In this document: piece after piece, positions 24,431-37,203 of the stretch
Layout of the letters: every line of letters starts with the position of its first letter
How positions within the stretch are numbered: the stretch's first letter is position 1
Assembly: GCA_964058805.1 (NCBI GenBank)
Contig: CAXKVV010000277.1
Span: 246,376-310,375 of the forward strand
Length of the DNA stretch: 64,000 nt
From: Schoenoplectus triqueter
Taxonomy: Eukaryota > Streptophyta > Magnoliopsida > Poales > Cyperaceae
Reading direction: 5' to 3'
The notes under the pieces: generated by a model
The model's database searches: none
What the model saw: the letters and a program-made list of their open reading frames with translations, nothing else
What the model was told of the DNA's origin: nothing
Translations under genes and position numbers: made by a program

Positions 24431-24959
24431 TTCATCTGTAAAAAGGGTTTGAAGATATCATGAACACAGCGAGAGAATAAAAATAAAAAAGTCTGGGATT
24501 TAGATATAAAGACCAATTGATAATATTAACGTCTTTCTCTATTGTGTTCTCGTCATCGATCAATTTAAATATTGTTAAGATATCAAATACTAAATTATTT
24601 GACACTTCAATAAGCATTGATAAGGGTCTTTGATATAGGTATATTATACTGAAGGTTTAATTGTCTAGTGTGAGTGTGTGTTAATTGAAATTGTGACTCC
24701 CCTCTCAATAGACCTGGAGCTTCTATTTATAGACCTATTAAAGACCATGAAGTGATATATCAGGACCGAGATCCGACCAGACGGTTAGTCTCCATACTTG
24801 TTATTTTGCTGGATATCCAAGGCTGAGGTTTGAATGGATCCGGGCCATAATGAGGCCCAATTACATTGGGTCATATCATTAGCGCTTAAGCTTACGCTCC
24901 TCAATTAGAGGAGGGTAAGCTATATTCTATGTCGATCGAGTCTTTCCAGCTTCGGGCCT

Positions 24960-26530
24960 TTTAGCACAACCACAAATTGGTCTTTATTTAGGTCTCCCCC
25001 AACGGCTAACTTAGATAAGGAATCCGTCTTTTGATTTTGTGTCCTCAGTATGTGGAGTATCTCGACTCTATCGAACTCAGTGCACATCCTTTATAACTCA
25101 TTTAGGTATTTCTTTATTTTCATGTCTTTAGTCTCGTAAACTCTCGAGATCTAGTTTACGGCTAATTAGGAGTTGCTGTATACTACGATCCTTCTTGCCC
25201 CCACACCTTTGGCAAAACACAATCCATCAAGTAGTTCTTCGTATTCAGTTACATTATTGGAGGCTGCCAATAATAGTTGTAAGGCATAATTCATTGTTTC
25301 TCCTTGTAACCCGACCATTGTTACCCCAATGCCAGACCCCTTATAGGAAGTTGCTCCATCCACGTGTACTAACTATTGATCGTCCATGAAGTTGGCTAAT
25401 ACCTGAGACTTTAATGCGAGATAGGGGTTGAAGGTAACATCAAATTATGATAATTCTACTGCCCACTTCAATAAGCGCCCCGAGGCATCGAAACACCCCA
25501 ACGCTTTCTTTAACGGCTCCTTGGTAAGTACTCAAATTGAATGTGTCTGGAAATACAAGCGTAACTTTTGAGAAGAAATTATTAATGTGACTACCAACTT
25601 CTCGATAGGGGTAGCGAGTTTTCGCATCTCAGAGAATGAGGGACACATAATAAATCAGTCTCCGGACCTCATCTTCTTCCCTAATTAGGGGGTAATACTC
25701 ACAACGCTCCCCGTGGCGGCCAGATATAGGAACGGACCTCCCCGACCACTGATCTGCTCATTATGGGTGGATTGGATAAATATTTCTTGAGCTTCAAGAA
25801 TTCCATATTGCAGTCTTCATCCCATTCAATTTTTTTTGCCTTTTTAAGATCTTGAAGAAGGAGAGACACACATCTCCTGATGAGTATTTAAATTTCCTTG
25901 GCTGTTCGCAGTGGGTGCATATTAGTGATTGCTTGACATATCGAGGGGTGTATCTCTATACCGCTCTCAGATATTATGAATCTGAAGAATTTTCATTCTG
26001 ACAGTCGGAATAAGCTTTTTATTGGATTCAACTTCATATTCACTGCTGCCATTATGGAAAACACCTCCTCGAGGTCCGCCAAGTGATCAGTTGCCGATGG
26101 GCTCTTTACCATCATATCATCTATATACGCCTCCATTTTTCGACCTAATTACTTTTGGAACACCTTATTTATTATCCTATGATATGTCGCTTCCGCGTTC
26201 TTTAACCCGAACGATATTATCTTATAGTAATACAAGCCTTGATCGGTCATGAAGGTAGTCTTATGTTCATTTACCGAAAATATTTTTATCTAGTTGTAGC
26301 TGGAAAATACATCCATAAAGCTCAAGAATCGAAAATCAGCTGTGGAGTTGACCAGATAGTTTATGCTCGATAAGAAGAACGAATCCTTCGGGTAAACCTT
26401 ATTTAAATATATGTAATCGACACATATTCTCCAACTATCATTAGATTTCTTTACTAAGACTGTATTCATGATCCATTCCAAGCACTCGACTTTCCTGATA
26501 AAACCCGCCTTTAATAACTTGGCCACCTCT
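24960..26530 (-). pseudogene. Gypsy reverse transcriptase and RNase H remnant
   Basis: Minus-strand reading gives LLKAGFIRKVECLEWIMNTVLVKK, then WRICVDYIYLNKVYPKDSFFL and FLSFMDVFSSYN (26290-26526). The catalytic box YIDDMMVKS is intact (about 26101-26127). RNase H starts MDGATSYKGSGIG (25363) and continues ASNNVTEYEELLDGLCFAKGVGARRIVVYSNS. The C-terminal EFDRVEILHILRTQN...DSLSKLA lies near 25080-25000. In-frame stops (for example within the segment at about 25100) and frameshifts disable it. Confidence 0.85.
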
Positions 26531-27012
26531 TCTTTAACGACGAACTGGCGCTCGGGCTCTAAACGCCTATTTCGCTATTGCACTAGTTTTTCCATTGGAT
26601 CCACGTGCAACCTATGCTTTGTGACCTGGCGAGATAGTGTTGGCATGTCGATCACTGACCACACAAATAATTCCGCATGTTTCTTCAAAAATTCTTATAA
26701 TGTGACCTTCTCAGCTGCTAGCAGTTGAGTTTCAGTGTTTAAGCATCTGTCTTCACCCAGGACTACTTGCTTTGTGGCTTCTACAGACTCAGGGGACTTC
26801 CCTTCTTTCTCGACAGGAGGTATTTCCTAATCCACTTGTACTACATGAGATACACCTCCCACGACCACATAGTAGCAACTTCTCGCTAACTTTTGATCTC
26901 CTTGTTCACATCCAATACCATTGAACATCGAAAACTTCATCATCAGGTGGGAAGTTGACACAATGACCCCTAGCTTGTTCAAAGCTTCTCGGCCTAAAAT
27001 AGCATTATATGC

Positions 27013-27590
27013 CTATGATGTCTCTACCATGAGGAATGTGAGTTTTAACGTCAATGAACATGGCCAACTGCGAAATTGAACCTCCAAGAGTATAATGCCC
27101 AAAGAATAAAGAGTATCTCTGGAGAAACTGATCAAGGGTGTTAGCATCGGGGATAAGTCTGTCACCAAAAGGCCTATTTTATCAAAAGTAGACTTATACA
27201 TGATATCAACAGAACTTCCCGTATCGATCAACACCCTTTTAACCCTTCGGCTTGATCCCTCTGTTGTGGGCTTCATCTTTAATGCCAACACCAAGGCATC
27301 GTCGAGAGGAAAGCGAGTTGAGCCAAAATCGACGCTGGAGAAGGTGATGGGAGTATCAAACCTTGAGAAGTGCTTTTCAATCTTGAAGACTTGCCCTTTG
27401 CTAAGATCGTCAGTGTACCTTCGTCATTTCCGATTGGAATCTCCCCCTGAAGCTATTCTCTCTGAAATCATGTGGATGGTGGGGGGTCTTTTCCCAGATA
27501 TAGTTGGCATAATGAGTCGGCGCCCTTTCAGGCGTTCTTTTCCATGCAGGTTCGCTACCTCGATGTGGATTTTACCGCCTCTTATTAACA
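27013..27590 (-). pseudogene. Gypsy protease remnant with upstream gag-protease linker
   Basis: The active-site reading is VLIDTGSSVDIMYKSTFDKIG, followed by TPLISFSRDTLYSLGIILLEV. The DTGS motif is intact. Upstream (27300-27590) the minus strand still reads as the usual linker, including GGDSNRKRRRY and ISFSSVDFG-like text in a shifted frame. A plus-strand ORF over the same bases is a shadow. Confidence 0.8.
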
Positions 27591-27592
27591 TA

Positions 27593-27930
27593 CGGTGTGT
27601 TTGGATCGTACAAAGAATAGCGTAAGAATAAATGAATTGAGAATAGCAAATGAGGATAGTGAAAAAATAGTGATTTTTCGGTTAGCGCGAGGATAGTAAA
27701 AAGGTGATATTATTCCGGATGGTAGAAATATTATTTGGATTGTTTATTGAGAATAATAACGGAGAGTTGAGAAGAACAACAACTATTTCATCATCACCAC
27801 AGAATAGCAGAATAATAGTTATTCTCACTATTTCAGAACAACAGATTTGCGTTTGGATACACAACTGCTATTCCTATTTTGAGAACAACAGCTATTCTGC
27901 TATTCCTGACCCATCCATCCAAACATACCC
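27593..27930. mobile_element. GGTGTGTTTGGAT-ended MITE inside the gypsy element
   Basis: The left end GGTGTGTTTGGAT and the right end ATCCAAACATACCC are inverted matches (about 11 of 13). The insertion separates gag text (from 28017) from the protease linker. The interior has short inverted GAATAGCAG/CTATTC words. The TSD could not be fixed, so the superfamily (Tourist/PIF or hAT) is uncertain. Confidence 0.65.
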
Positions 27931-28016
27931 ATAAGGTTTAGCCCATCCACTGTTACTTTTCCGTACATAATTTATGATGAACTTTTGGATGAACGCCCAT
28001 ATATTTTTATCTCGGG

Positions 28017-28532
28017 CTAATTTTCATCCTTTAATGTTATACATTCTCGGGTATCATGACTCTTGCTATTGTGGAACTCATAAAATATGACTGGATCCTT
28101 TATCTCGAAAACTTCTAGCCTATTCGGGAATCTAAAGTTTAGGTATGCATTGTATATCGGTTGCTGGGCCTCTCCCATGCTTGTTTGATAACAAGAGGTA
28201 GGAGGAGGTAAGGCTGGAGGATGAGGTTGCTTGTCTCCCATATTTTAATGATTTTGACTATTATAATTTAGATGAGGAGGTGTTCGGTTACATTATCTTC
28301 TATCTTCCTTTGAACTGTAGGCATCCTCCTTGCCCTCGAAGCACAATTGACTTTTGAGCAATCCTTTCCTTAGAGCCAGGACTGATATCTTATCATCAAA
28401 ATCAGATATCCTATATGTAGATTCCATAAATTTATTGATATACATCTGGGTTGACTCACAAGGACCCTGCTTGATGGAGAGGAGGCTGTCGTAAGTGATT
28501 TTTGCCTTCTTAATTATCTTGAAGAGAGCCAA
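28017..28532 (-). pseudogene. Gypsy gag remnant
   Basis: The minus strand reads LLSIKQGPCESTQMYINKFMESTYRISDFDDKISVLALRKGL (28293-28532), the standard end of the retrotransposon gag domain. After a frameshift come FRFPNRLEVFEIKDPVIFYEFHNSKSHDTRECITLKDE (28017-28241), corresponding to the region before the protease. The N-terminal half is missing. Confidence 0.8.
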
Positions 28533-28559
28533 AAATTTGTGTATAAGGGTCGCGAAGTC

Positions 28560-29040
28560 GGAAATTGAATGTTTTATAAAACGTTAACAATAGTTCAACT
28601 AGTTTGACCAAATTCTTACAAGGTCTACTGTACTTCAATCATTATAATAATTAAACAAATCATTGAATGTTATTGAAGCGTTAATGCTTCATGTATCATT
28701 ACACAACGATATATATTTTTTTAACATTGTGATATCTCTAGCTTTAGAAAACTTTAAAAAAATTTTGAGTGTGAAATTATGAAACATTATAACGGTTGGG
28801 TAACCATTATAATGGTTCACTATTGTAGAGACTTTTTCCTTACAATATATATGAAGAAACATAAGATTTTGAACTATATCTTTATATAATTATGATCTTA
28901 TATCTTCATTGAAGCTTCTTCAACAGTTTTAATCGTCTGTGCCTGAATGCTTTGAAGCATCAATATGATCCTATATAAATATTTTAAAAGAACTTGTTAA
29001 ATTCAATAGTGTTTTGTAAAACAACAAAATTTTAAAAAAT
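28560..29040. repeat. Noncoding repeat related to the CGTTATAACG stretches, copy 2
   Basis: Contains AAAACGTTAACAATAG, CATTATAACGGTTGGG and CCATTATAATGGTTCAC, the last matching GTTATAATGGTTCATAG at 47055. It abuts the truncated gypsy gag, so it may be part of the element that interrupted it. Confidence 0.45.
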
Positions 29041-29052
29041 ATTAAGTACAAC

Positions 29053-29680
29053 ACGACTCTTCTTCTATTTCATATTTACCCATAAATTCTTTAATATATC
29101 ACATTTGTTCATAAACTCTTTATATCCTTTCATATTTAACTATATACTCTTTATATCCTTTCATATTTATCCGTAAATTCAAGTACATCATACAAAAATA
29201 TATTCAGATGTATTCAATAATTATTTAGCATATCTTATATACTATTTAACTCTTTCTATATTAATTCATAAAATTATTATTTGAATATGAGTTGACAAAC
29301 ATTATTTAATTTTATCGACCTGATCCAAAATCAGACAGAAAAATCACACTGGGTGAAATAATATCTAACCAAATCGATTTAAATAAATTTAATTTTGTAA
29401 ATAATTATAAAGTTAAAGATGTACAAGCTATCATAAATAATTATTGAGTATATATAAAAATATATTCTAATAATTAATATTTTAATGATAAATAAATATA
29501 TAAATTTAATGATATTTTTGAGACTTTATGGATAAATATAAAAGAATTTAAAGCATTTAAGTATATGTGGGTAAATATGAAATGATTTAAAGAGTTGATG
29601 GTAAATATAATATAATAAAGAGTTGATGGATAAAAATATGAAATAAAAGAAGAGTGGAAGGATAAATATGATAATAATTC
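29053..29680. mobile_element. Foldback element with repeated TTCATATTTACCCATAAACTC words
   Basis: The left arm has CTTCTTCTATTTCATATTTA plus three further TTCATATTTA/CTCTTTATATCC repeats. The right arm carries the complement (GAGTTGATGGATAAAAATATG, AGAAGAGTGGAAGGATAAAT). It is an imperfect foldback of about 0.6 kb. No TSD was determined. Confidence 0.5.
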
Positions 29681-29699
29681 TTTTTATAGAAGATGAGAG

Positions 29700-30631
29700 T
29701 CAAATTCTCATATTTCACTCTGTTAACCGAATTTTTATTTCATCTTAAATAATAATAAAAATAATTAGGAGGAATTTTTCATACTTGATATTGAACTGAT
29801 ACTGAAGTCGTAAAAGATATGTTCATTGTATGTTTTCCTGCATAATGTTTAAAATGAAATATATATATACTTGCATTAAAACCTTCTGACAGTGATCCGA
29901 TAAGTCGATAACCCAACAATCTGTATACACACCCGGTCTGAAGAGAATTGGAAACGAAGTTCTTTGGCCCCATATGTCAATCGCACGGTCTACTATAGTT
30001 TCTCGTTCTTGTTGTGAACAAGTACTTTCGATAGGGTCTGAGGAAACATGAACGATTGAAGAATGACAAGTGGGGTCATGTAGCCGAAATAGTCCCCGTT
30101 GTTTCCCCTCGTCCTAAATAAATCTAATCCGTAGACTTGTTGTAAAAGCCGTTAAATACAACCAACCAATCACCGCACAGAAGATCCGCCAACGAAAGAA
30201 CGACATAACGTCACCTGTCATAGGAACTGGTTCATACAACAAATGGAACTCCACATTTCTTTCTGGCATTATTTATATCGCGTAGACTCGTTCTGATGGT
30301 CAATATACAAACTGAAGCTGTGTCCCACAATGAAAAAGTAACTTATGGGCCCGTTTTCAGTGATTCGGTTCATGTTTCATATTCTCTTGCTACATTTTCT
30401 GTACCAATTACGTCTCTCCTACCCCTTGTCTGACTCTTTTCTTTCTCCGATCATCTCTCCTCTTTCTCACTCTATTAAAACTCCACATTAAAAAGAAAGC
30501 AACATAGCTTCGCTGAACAACACAAAAAACTCGACAAACAGTCAAGCGCAAGCAGTGTTTGTATTTATTTGTTAAATTGCGTGAGCCTAGAGAGATCGCA
30601 GCGGTCCGGTCGGTCGATCTCTCCGACGATC
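29700..30631 (+). promoter_or_regulatory. Upstream region and 5' UTR of the CID gene
   Basis: The last 250 bases are CT-rich with a TATA-like TCTATTAAAACTCC at about 30469-30482, about 150 bases before the start codon. The leader has no ATG in frame with the CDS ahead of 30632. Nothing else in the stretch looks coding. Confidence 0.5.
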
Positions 30632-33600
30632 ATGGCGGTGGTGGAGAATAACTCCATGGCGGGGATGAGGAGCGGAGAAGGTGTTGTGGAGGAAAGAGAA
30701 GAGGGTTTGAAGAGGGAGATCAGAGATCTGCAGGAGCTGTTGTCTAAGCTCAATCCGATGGCGGAAGAGTTTGTTCCGCCGTCGCTCTCCGGGGGGGTGT
30801 ACGGCGGAGGCATGGCTGGCGCCGCTGTCGATGGAGGGCAAGATTTAGGGTTCTATCAGAACGGATTCTTTGTGGAGAATGGAGCTGCTCTAGGTTTTGG
30901 TGTTGGTGGCGGTGCTAGAAGGGTTAGTATCTTTATCTCCCTGTGAATTCTAAAAAAAAATAATTTTACTTATTTATGATTTTTTAAAGGCGATACATGT
31001 AGAAACTTGTCCAGAGAAAAAGGATCAAAAATAAAAAAAGCAGATATTTAGCAGTTCTGTTTTTCATCAAAATTTATGTAATTTGTAAGAGGAAAAAGAT
31101 CCATAGGGAGGTAGAGCTGGATTTGCTTCATTGATGTTAGGATTGTCATGATAATAGTTTTGTTGGAGGATAGGTTTTAAGCTATCCTCTGTGAAAAGTG
31201 AAAAGTATATAGGAGAGCAATGAAGCACTGTTCCAGTGAACTTTTAGTCACTATCTGATTTTGTGTTCATATAAATCTAATTTTATTAATGTTTTGGTGA
31301 GAAGAGGAATGGATTTGGTCAAGGGAGAAGGCGTGTGAACACTCGAACTAGCTTGGCTCAAAGAGATGAAATCATCCGCAGAACTGTTTATGTATCTGAT
31401 ATTGACCATCAGGTGTGCAAAAAATTTGAACTGTTACATTCGAGTTTTTTTTATTTTTTTTGCGTTCCGTTTCAAGATGCTTTGTACCTAAATGACTATG
31501 ATTACACACCTCTTCTCTTGCATTTCCCTTGGGAAATGAGTTCATATTTCCTGTTTCAGCATATATTTTTTTTTGTGCACGATAAATCCTAGACGGTTTT
31601 TCTTAGTGTTATTGTAAAATTTGCTAATACTATGATATCATGAATTATGTGGAAATGATTAGTTCGTATTCTCTTCCATATAGGTGCTTCTGAGGAAAAA
31701 AAAACTAGATATCTCATACAATCATCTTTACTCATTGGTCTGCAATCCCATGCTTTTCTTGTGGTCTTATTATTGATTTATTTTTGTTTTCTTTGCTCCT
31801 GCATGTGGAAAGTAAGCACAACTTCTTTTTAATGTTTTAAAGATGAATATTATTTTTCTTTTGAGTTTTGAAGTATTAGGCATGCTATATTTAGCAGCAT
31901 GATTTTAGTTTAGAGTTTTAAATAGACGGCTGGTGAACTTCCAACGGCTACCAAAGCTATAGGGAAACTTTATATTTGTGCATTTTGGAGCTACTGCTTT
32001 GGTGGTTATCTCAAATAGTATGCTGGCATAAAGGTTTTCCTTTTTTTGGTAAAATATGGGACTTACTCCTTTTGCACTTCATTTTTATTAATTTTATCAA
32101 TGTTCTTTTACTTAATTTTTTTTTTAAAAAAGGCAACGTTACATCTATATTTAGATAAAATTTTAAACAAAGAGAGGGGGTTCCAATGCAACAAAATTTT
32201 AGTGCCATACCAACTGATCCAACCGGGTAGCATTTAAACTCTTATTGACAGTTCAATTAATCCACATCACATATGTTCCATCTAAATTGCATCTATAGTC
32301 TGAGATTATGTACTAGGCATTGGAACTAAACAAAATGTCTTCCCATTAAGCTTAGAGAAAATGAGTAGAATCAATAATCTAGTCCTCTACATCTTTGTCG
32401 CCCCTCACACTCCTGCCCAACCCCTCTTATTCACTCTCATTCCCAATTAGATTAGAGACTGAAAATACAGTACATAATATGAGATTAATAATTGAGCATA
32501 AATGTAAGTTAACCAATTAGATTTCTTAACCTCAAAAACAGTCAGATGGTGTCGTATGTTGAATGAACTGTTGAGAAGTATCTACTGTACAAGTGGTGTT
32601 ATGTATGTAAATTTGTCAGTTCTTTTTTTTATATTGTCTAATCAAGGGAATAAGATGTTGTAGATTTTTTAGAAGAAAGTAGACCCTGGCGGCCAGTTTC
32701 CATTTCTTTCCGGAAACTCAGTACATTAGTCTTTACAAAAAGGAAAGTATAATGCGAGAACTAAAAACAAAACATGCTAAGAAACAGTCATAAACCCCCA
32801 GCATAATACAAAAACCAGGAAATTTGTCATTCAACATAACGACAACATCTTATTCACTTTCTTTTATTTTTTCATTTTAGTTCCCCATTTTAAGGAGATG
32901 TGCTTGTACTTCTATTTCTCTTCTTTTCTTTCTTCTAGCTTGTAACTCTTTTTATTTTAATTTAATGAAATTAATAGTAGGCTTTTCGCCTGCTACATCA
33001 AAAAAACATAACGACAACACAAGATATGAGTAAAACTAAAAACTAAATTGAATTGGGCTGAACCACTCCTTGAATCTTATCTAAATCAAGTAACACTTCG
33101 TCAGAACGGTATAGTGATCCCATTTCACTTGTCAAATCTGTATACAATGAAAATTGAGATAACACATCAAAATAGAAAGTTTTCACAAGATGAAAAGTAA
33201 TGCCCAGAAAAATAGTTGAATTTCACAACTTCCACAACTAATCAACAGCAAACTTTCATAAGATGTAAATTAATGGCTAAAAGTATTCTTTTTACCCTTC
33301 AATATTTAGCATCCTCATGAAGTGGAAGACAAAGTTAAGATATTCAGTTACAACTGGAAGTAGTAGTAAGATAAGCTTCATTATGGATAAAATAAATACA
33401 TTATTATACCTACAATATATCTATTTCTTTGTATGTAATATGAGCTATTTTAAGAAAGAAAATTAAGTCGTTTCAACATATAAATTGCTGTATCAGACAG
33501 CTTTTACAGCATGCACTATTTAAAGCATTTGTCAGGCATGATCTGAAGGTGATTTTATTTTGAACAGTTTTTAGTAATAATAATCATGATTAGATTAATA

Positions 33601-36600
33601 TTATTAAAAATAAGAGTGAGAATCGTAAAATTTTAAATATATGAATGGCAGCGCGCCACTGCCAGTGACGCGTTTCATTATTTTTCTGAAACACGCCACT
33701 GCACGCGTTTGCTTCTTATATATACAAAATGCGCAGCGCCTCTCCATCTCACTTGCGCGGGGTTTGGACGAAACGCGCCACTATTTCATTATTTTTATGA
33801 AACGCGCCACTAGTAGTGGCGCGTTTCGTGTGCGCCACTGGCAGTGGCGCGCTGCCATTTGTATATTTGAAATTTTACGGTTCTCACTCTTATTTTTAAT
33901 AATATTAATTTAATTATAATTATTATTAATAAAAACTGTATTTTGAATGATATGTATTATCTTTAGTTGCATATCAATCTTTCTTCATAGAAATTTTTTA
34001 TAGTGATGAACTAGGTAGATGCATAGATCATAGATGCAAACATCCTTTATTTTATTAAAACTGATTGATAATTGTAAACTGTTGTCAACTTTTTTGTCAC
34101 AATTATGTCTAGTTTTGATGTTAAGTTAAGCTGATTAATTTTTTCATCTTTTGCAGGTCACAGAGGAGAAGCTGGCAGCTTTATTTATCAATTGTGGCCA
34201 GGTTAGTCTTTTCCCTCTTCTCAATTTTGGTTCTTTGTTTGACTGTTCAATTTTGCATGCAACTGATTTGTATTTCTCTGTGGTAAGGTTGTTGACTGTC
34301 GCATGTGTGGGGATCCCAATTCTGTCCTTCGCTTTGCTTTCGTTGAGTTCACTGATGAGGGTAATTTTGTAACTTCATATACTTTTAGTTCCTGGAGATG
34401 TTCATAGATATTATGCTTTAAGGAAAGTAGTTTCTCACGTTTTGTTTCATCAATAGAGGGAGCAAGAGCTGCACTTAATTTATCTGGCACGGTGCTTGGT
34501 TACTACCCAGTTCGCGTTCTGCCTTCTAAGACTGCAATTGCACCTGTTAACCCCACTTTTCTCCCTAGGGTTAGTCTCTTTTGTTTACATATTTTTGATG
34601 AAAGTTATTTGATCCATTCTTGTGTGAAATGGGCATGTCTCATCTTGTACTGGTGTGCAAAAGCCAGGTGAGCAACCCTGTTATTTTCAATATTTTTGCA
34701 AGTCAAATGTACTAATTGGGTTTCCTTTTTTATGTATTTAGTCTGAAGATGAGCGTGAGATGTGTGCAAGAACAGTGTACTGTGCCAATATTGACAAAAA
34801 GGTATTTTCAATAGACTAAATTCTCTCCTTTTTCACCTTAAGATAGTCGGTAAATGGGCACTGTATCAGAACAGTTATAACCAGATATTTTAGTCGCTGT
34901 AAATAGTTATTGCGTTTCAGGTTTTTTGTCTTTTTAATCTCTTTTTGTATTTTCTGTTTTTGTTAATGTTTTTCTGCATTGCAACCATAACCAACTCGTT
35001 AGTATTAACTCATATGGTATTGATACTGCAACAGGCTCTGCTATATTTACTTTTATACTAAGAGCGATAAACATGTACAATGCAATGTTCACTGTTTTAA
35101 CAAGTAATATAATCCACTGCCTGTTTTTTATTCCTTCTTTTGTGGTTCAGGTTTCTCAGGCTGATGTGAAGCTCTTCTTTGAGTCCATATGTGGAGAGGT
35201 TTCCTCTATTTCTTTTTGGCTAGATCTTACTCTTAATAAACCATGAATATGTTTTTTATGTACCTGCAAACCTGGAAATTGACCATCTTTTATTTAGGTT
35301 TACCGGCTGAGGTTGCTTGGGGATTACCATCATTCAACTCGAATTGCCTTTGTTGAGTTTGTTAGGGTGAGTTCCTTTTTTTTTAATACATATATATGTA
35401 TATATACAGTTCTCATCTCTTGCTCATAAAACTTCTTTAAATATGCTTACTGTGGTTGTACCCGAGGATGTAGGTGATATATCACAGGTGTACTGGAGGA
35501 TGTAGGTGATATATTACAGGACTCCTCAATCCCAACTTGAGTATAGAATCTTAGGCATGAGTATAGAACAGAAGTTTTTGAACCTTTGGCCAAGACCACT
35601 GACCATCCCTCGATCTGTGTTATCCTTTAATTCCATCCTCAGTATCCAACTATCTGTTGGTGTTTTGTTTTTTGAGTTCAAGAGCTTATAATTCTCTCCA
35701 CGCTTTATTTCCTTGGCATTTCTGACTCCCAAAATTTCTTTTTCTCTACATCTTTTTTGTTGGTGAACAATCATTTGTACCCAAGCAAAAATAAACATTT
35801 TGGTCAGCATGCTTTGTTCTGCTTTGTTAGTTGGATAGAGAAGGATATTGCATTCATACAGGAAGAAAAGTTGCAGTCTCTAAATAATAGTGGTTTTTCG
35901 AGAACTGAACCTTAACCTGCATACAATATACTCGTTCATCCTAAATGTTTTCAATTTGATCTTTCTGATTACAATCTGTATGTTATGCAATTAGGAAAAA
36001 TAGAATGTATTCATACTATTTTTAGGAGAATCCATACAGCCAGAATTCAGGGAAACAAGATATATGCATACCTATTCAGGAAAACATATACTTTATAACT
36101 TACCTTTTTGCCTTCCACATCCCACCTGGCTTTGCCAGGAGTCAAAACATTATTTCTAACTGCTGCCATTTCTTAAATTCAAGCCTAATTTTTCTTTTCT
36201 TGTACTTGGTATAGCTTCTATTGGGAACTTGTTCAAATAACTCCTTTTTACTGTGTAAATTTGTTCAAGAATTCAATGCTTTTTGTTATTCAACAAGTTA
36301 ATCCTCTAGAAATGCTGGTTTTTTTCTTTCGTCTCAGGCTGAGAGTGCAACTGCAGCTCTTAATTGTAGTGGTGCCATCCTTGGAACCTTGCCCATCAGG
36401 TGAATTGTTTTACTGTTGTTTTGCAGTTCATATCCATTTGATGTATTTATTGTTCCTGTTGCATTAAAATTCTTTCATAATTTCTCTCATTTCTTAATAG
36501 GCTGTCATTTTCTATGCCTGCATTGTTGAAATGCTAGAAATGCTTTTGAAACATTTGGTTGAAGACATTTTTAAACTCTGGTCAAATAAGTTGTTCTTTT

Positions 36601-37203
36601 CGAGGGTTCATGCATTCTTCTGTAGCAAAATATTGCATCTTTTTTCGTTTGGTAAAACGAAAGCATGAATGGGTTGCGAACTTGCAATTCAACCGAAAAC
36701 ACATTTTTTTTTTCTTTTGAAAACAGAGAAGATCGCACCCATAGTTTGCGAACCTATAGGTTGGTTTGTAAGCAATATCTGCTATCACAGTTATGTTGTC
36801 TCGTGTGTTGTGAGTTACGTTTGCAAATCAAACATTATTTGCAAATCAGACGTTGTCTGTGAACATAGTTACGTCGCATTGTGTGTTGTGAATTGTCAGA
36901 CATTCATGGACCATTATCTATGCACTTGTAAAATTGTGCGATTTTCAGTTCCTTCCTCATTTTCAAATTTTATATTATGAAATAAATGAAAAGGTAAAAA
37001 TATTGTGCATGATTACTGTACTGAAGTTAGGAGCTTAGGTATATATTTTTTTGGCAATTGATTCATCCTTGTTTGAGGTTGTGTCATGCTTATTTTATAA
37101 AATATGTTTTCTCATGAACAATTGTTTGTTCTTTTTTTTTTATAGGGTGAGCCCTTCAAAGACTCCTGTGCGGCCACGCACACCTCGTCAGCAGATGCAT
37201 TAG
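30632..37203 (+). CDS. CID-type (PAM2 plus two RRM) PABP-interacting RNA-binding protein, ten exons, 308 aa
   Basis: Exons: 30632-30922, 31305-31412, 34157-34201, 34288-34360, 34457-34569, 34742-34801, 35151-35198, 35298-35366, 36338-36399, 37146-37203. All introns are GT-AG and the 927 coding bases stay in frame to a TAG. The protein has a PAM2 motif SKLNPMAEEFVPPSL (residues 38-52) that in this family binds the MLLE domain of poly(A)-binding protein. A basic stretch GRRR (104-107) follows, then RRM1 (about 124-200; RNP2 VYVSDI, RNP1 RFAFVEFT at 163-170) and RRM2 (about 221-296; RNP2 VYCANI, RNP1 RIAFVEFV at 261-268). It matches the Arabidopsis CID8-CID13 group; which member is not resolved. 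The likely role is RNA binding coupled to PABP. A family A MITE lies in the 2744-bp intron 2. Confidence 0.95.
33565..33938. mobile_element. Family A Mutator-type MITE, copy 2 (374 bp), in CID intron 2
   Basis: Begins CAGTTTTTAGTAATAATAAT, ends ...TTATTAATAAAAACTG, with perfect 9-bp repeats TATTTTGAA (33556-33564 and 33939-33947). The core shows CGCGCCACTGCCAGTGACGCG, CGCGCCACTAGTAGTGGCGCG and GCGCCACTGGCAGTGGCGCG, plus the spacer CACTTGCGCGGGGTTTGGAC in the opposite orientation to copies 1 and 3. One palindrome arm is deleted relative to the others. Confidence 0.9.

Larger units (their letters stand above)
24430..28540 (-). mobile_element. Degenerate Ty3/gypsy retrotransposon, no visible integrase
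   Basis: On the minus strand the order is gag (28532-28017), protease (27294-27013), reverse transcriptase (about 26530-25900), RNase H (25363-24960) and an LTR-like region (about 24950-24430) with a TATA box TCTATAAATAGAAG (24719-24735). Integrase text, expected after RNase H, is not seen; the sequence passes from the RNase H end into LTR-like DNA. Gag lacks its N-terminal part and no 5' LTR is seen above 28540. A MITE interrupts the region at 27593-27930. Wording of the domains resembles the non-chromodomain gypsy branch, an inference only. Confidence 0.85.

Noticed and set aside
27200..27934. Plus-strand frames 27200-27625 and 27704-27934
   Set aside because: The first is the antisense of gypsy protease text; the second lies inside a MITE.
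30569..30631. Longer N-terminus of the CID protein starting at 30569
   Set aside because: The frame there begins with TTG, not ATG; the first ATG in frame is 30632, giving MAVVENN, a normal family start.
31335..31592. Separate gene at 31335-31592
   Set aside because: It is exon 2 of the CID gene read through into intron 2.
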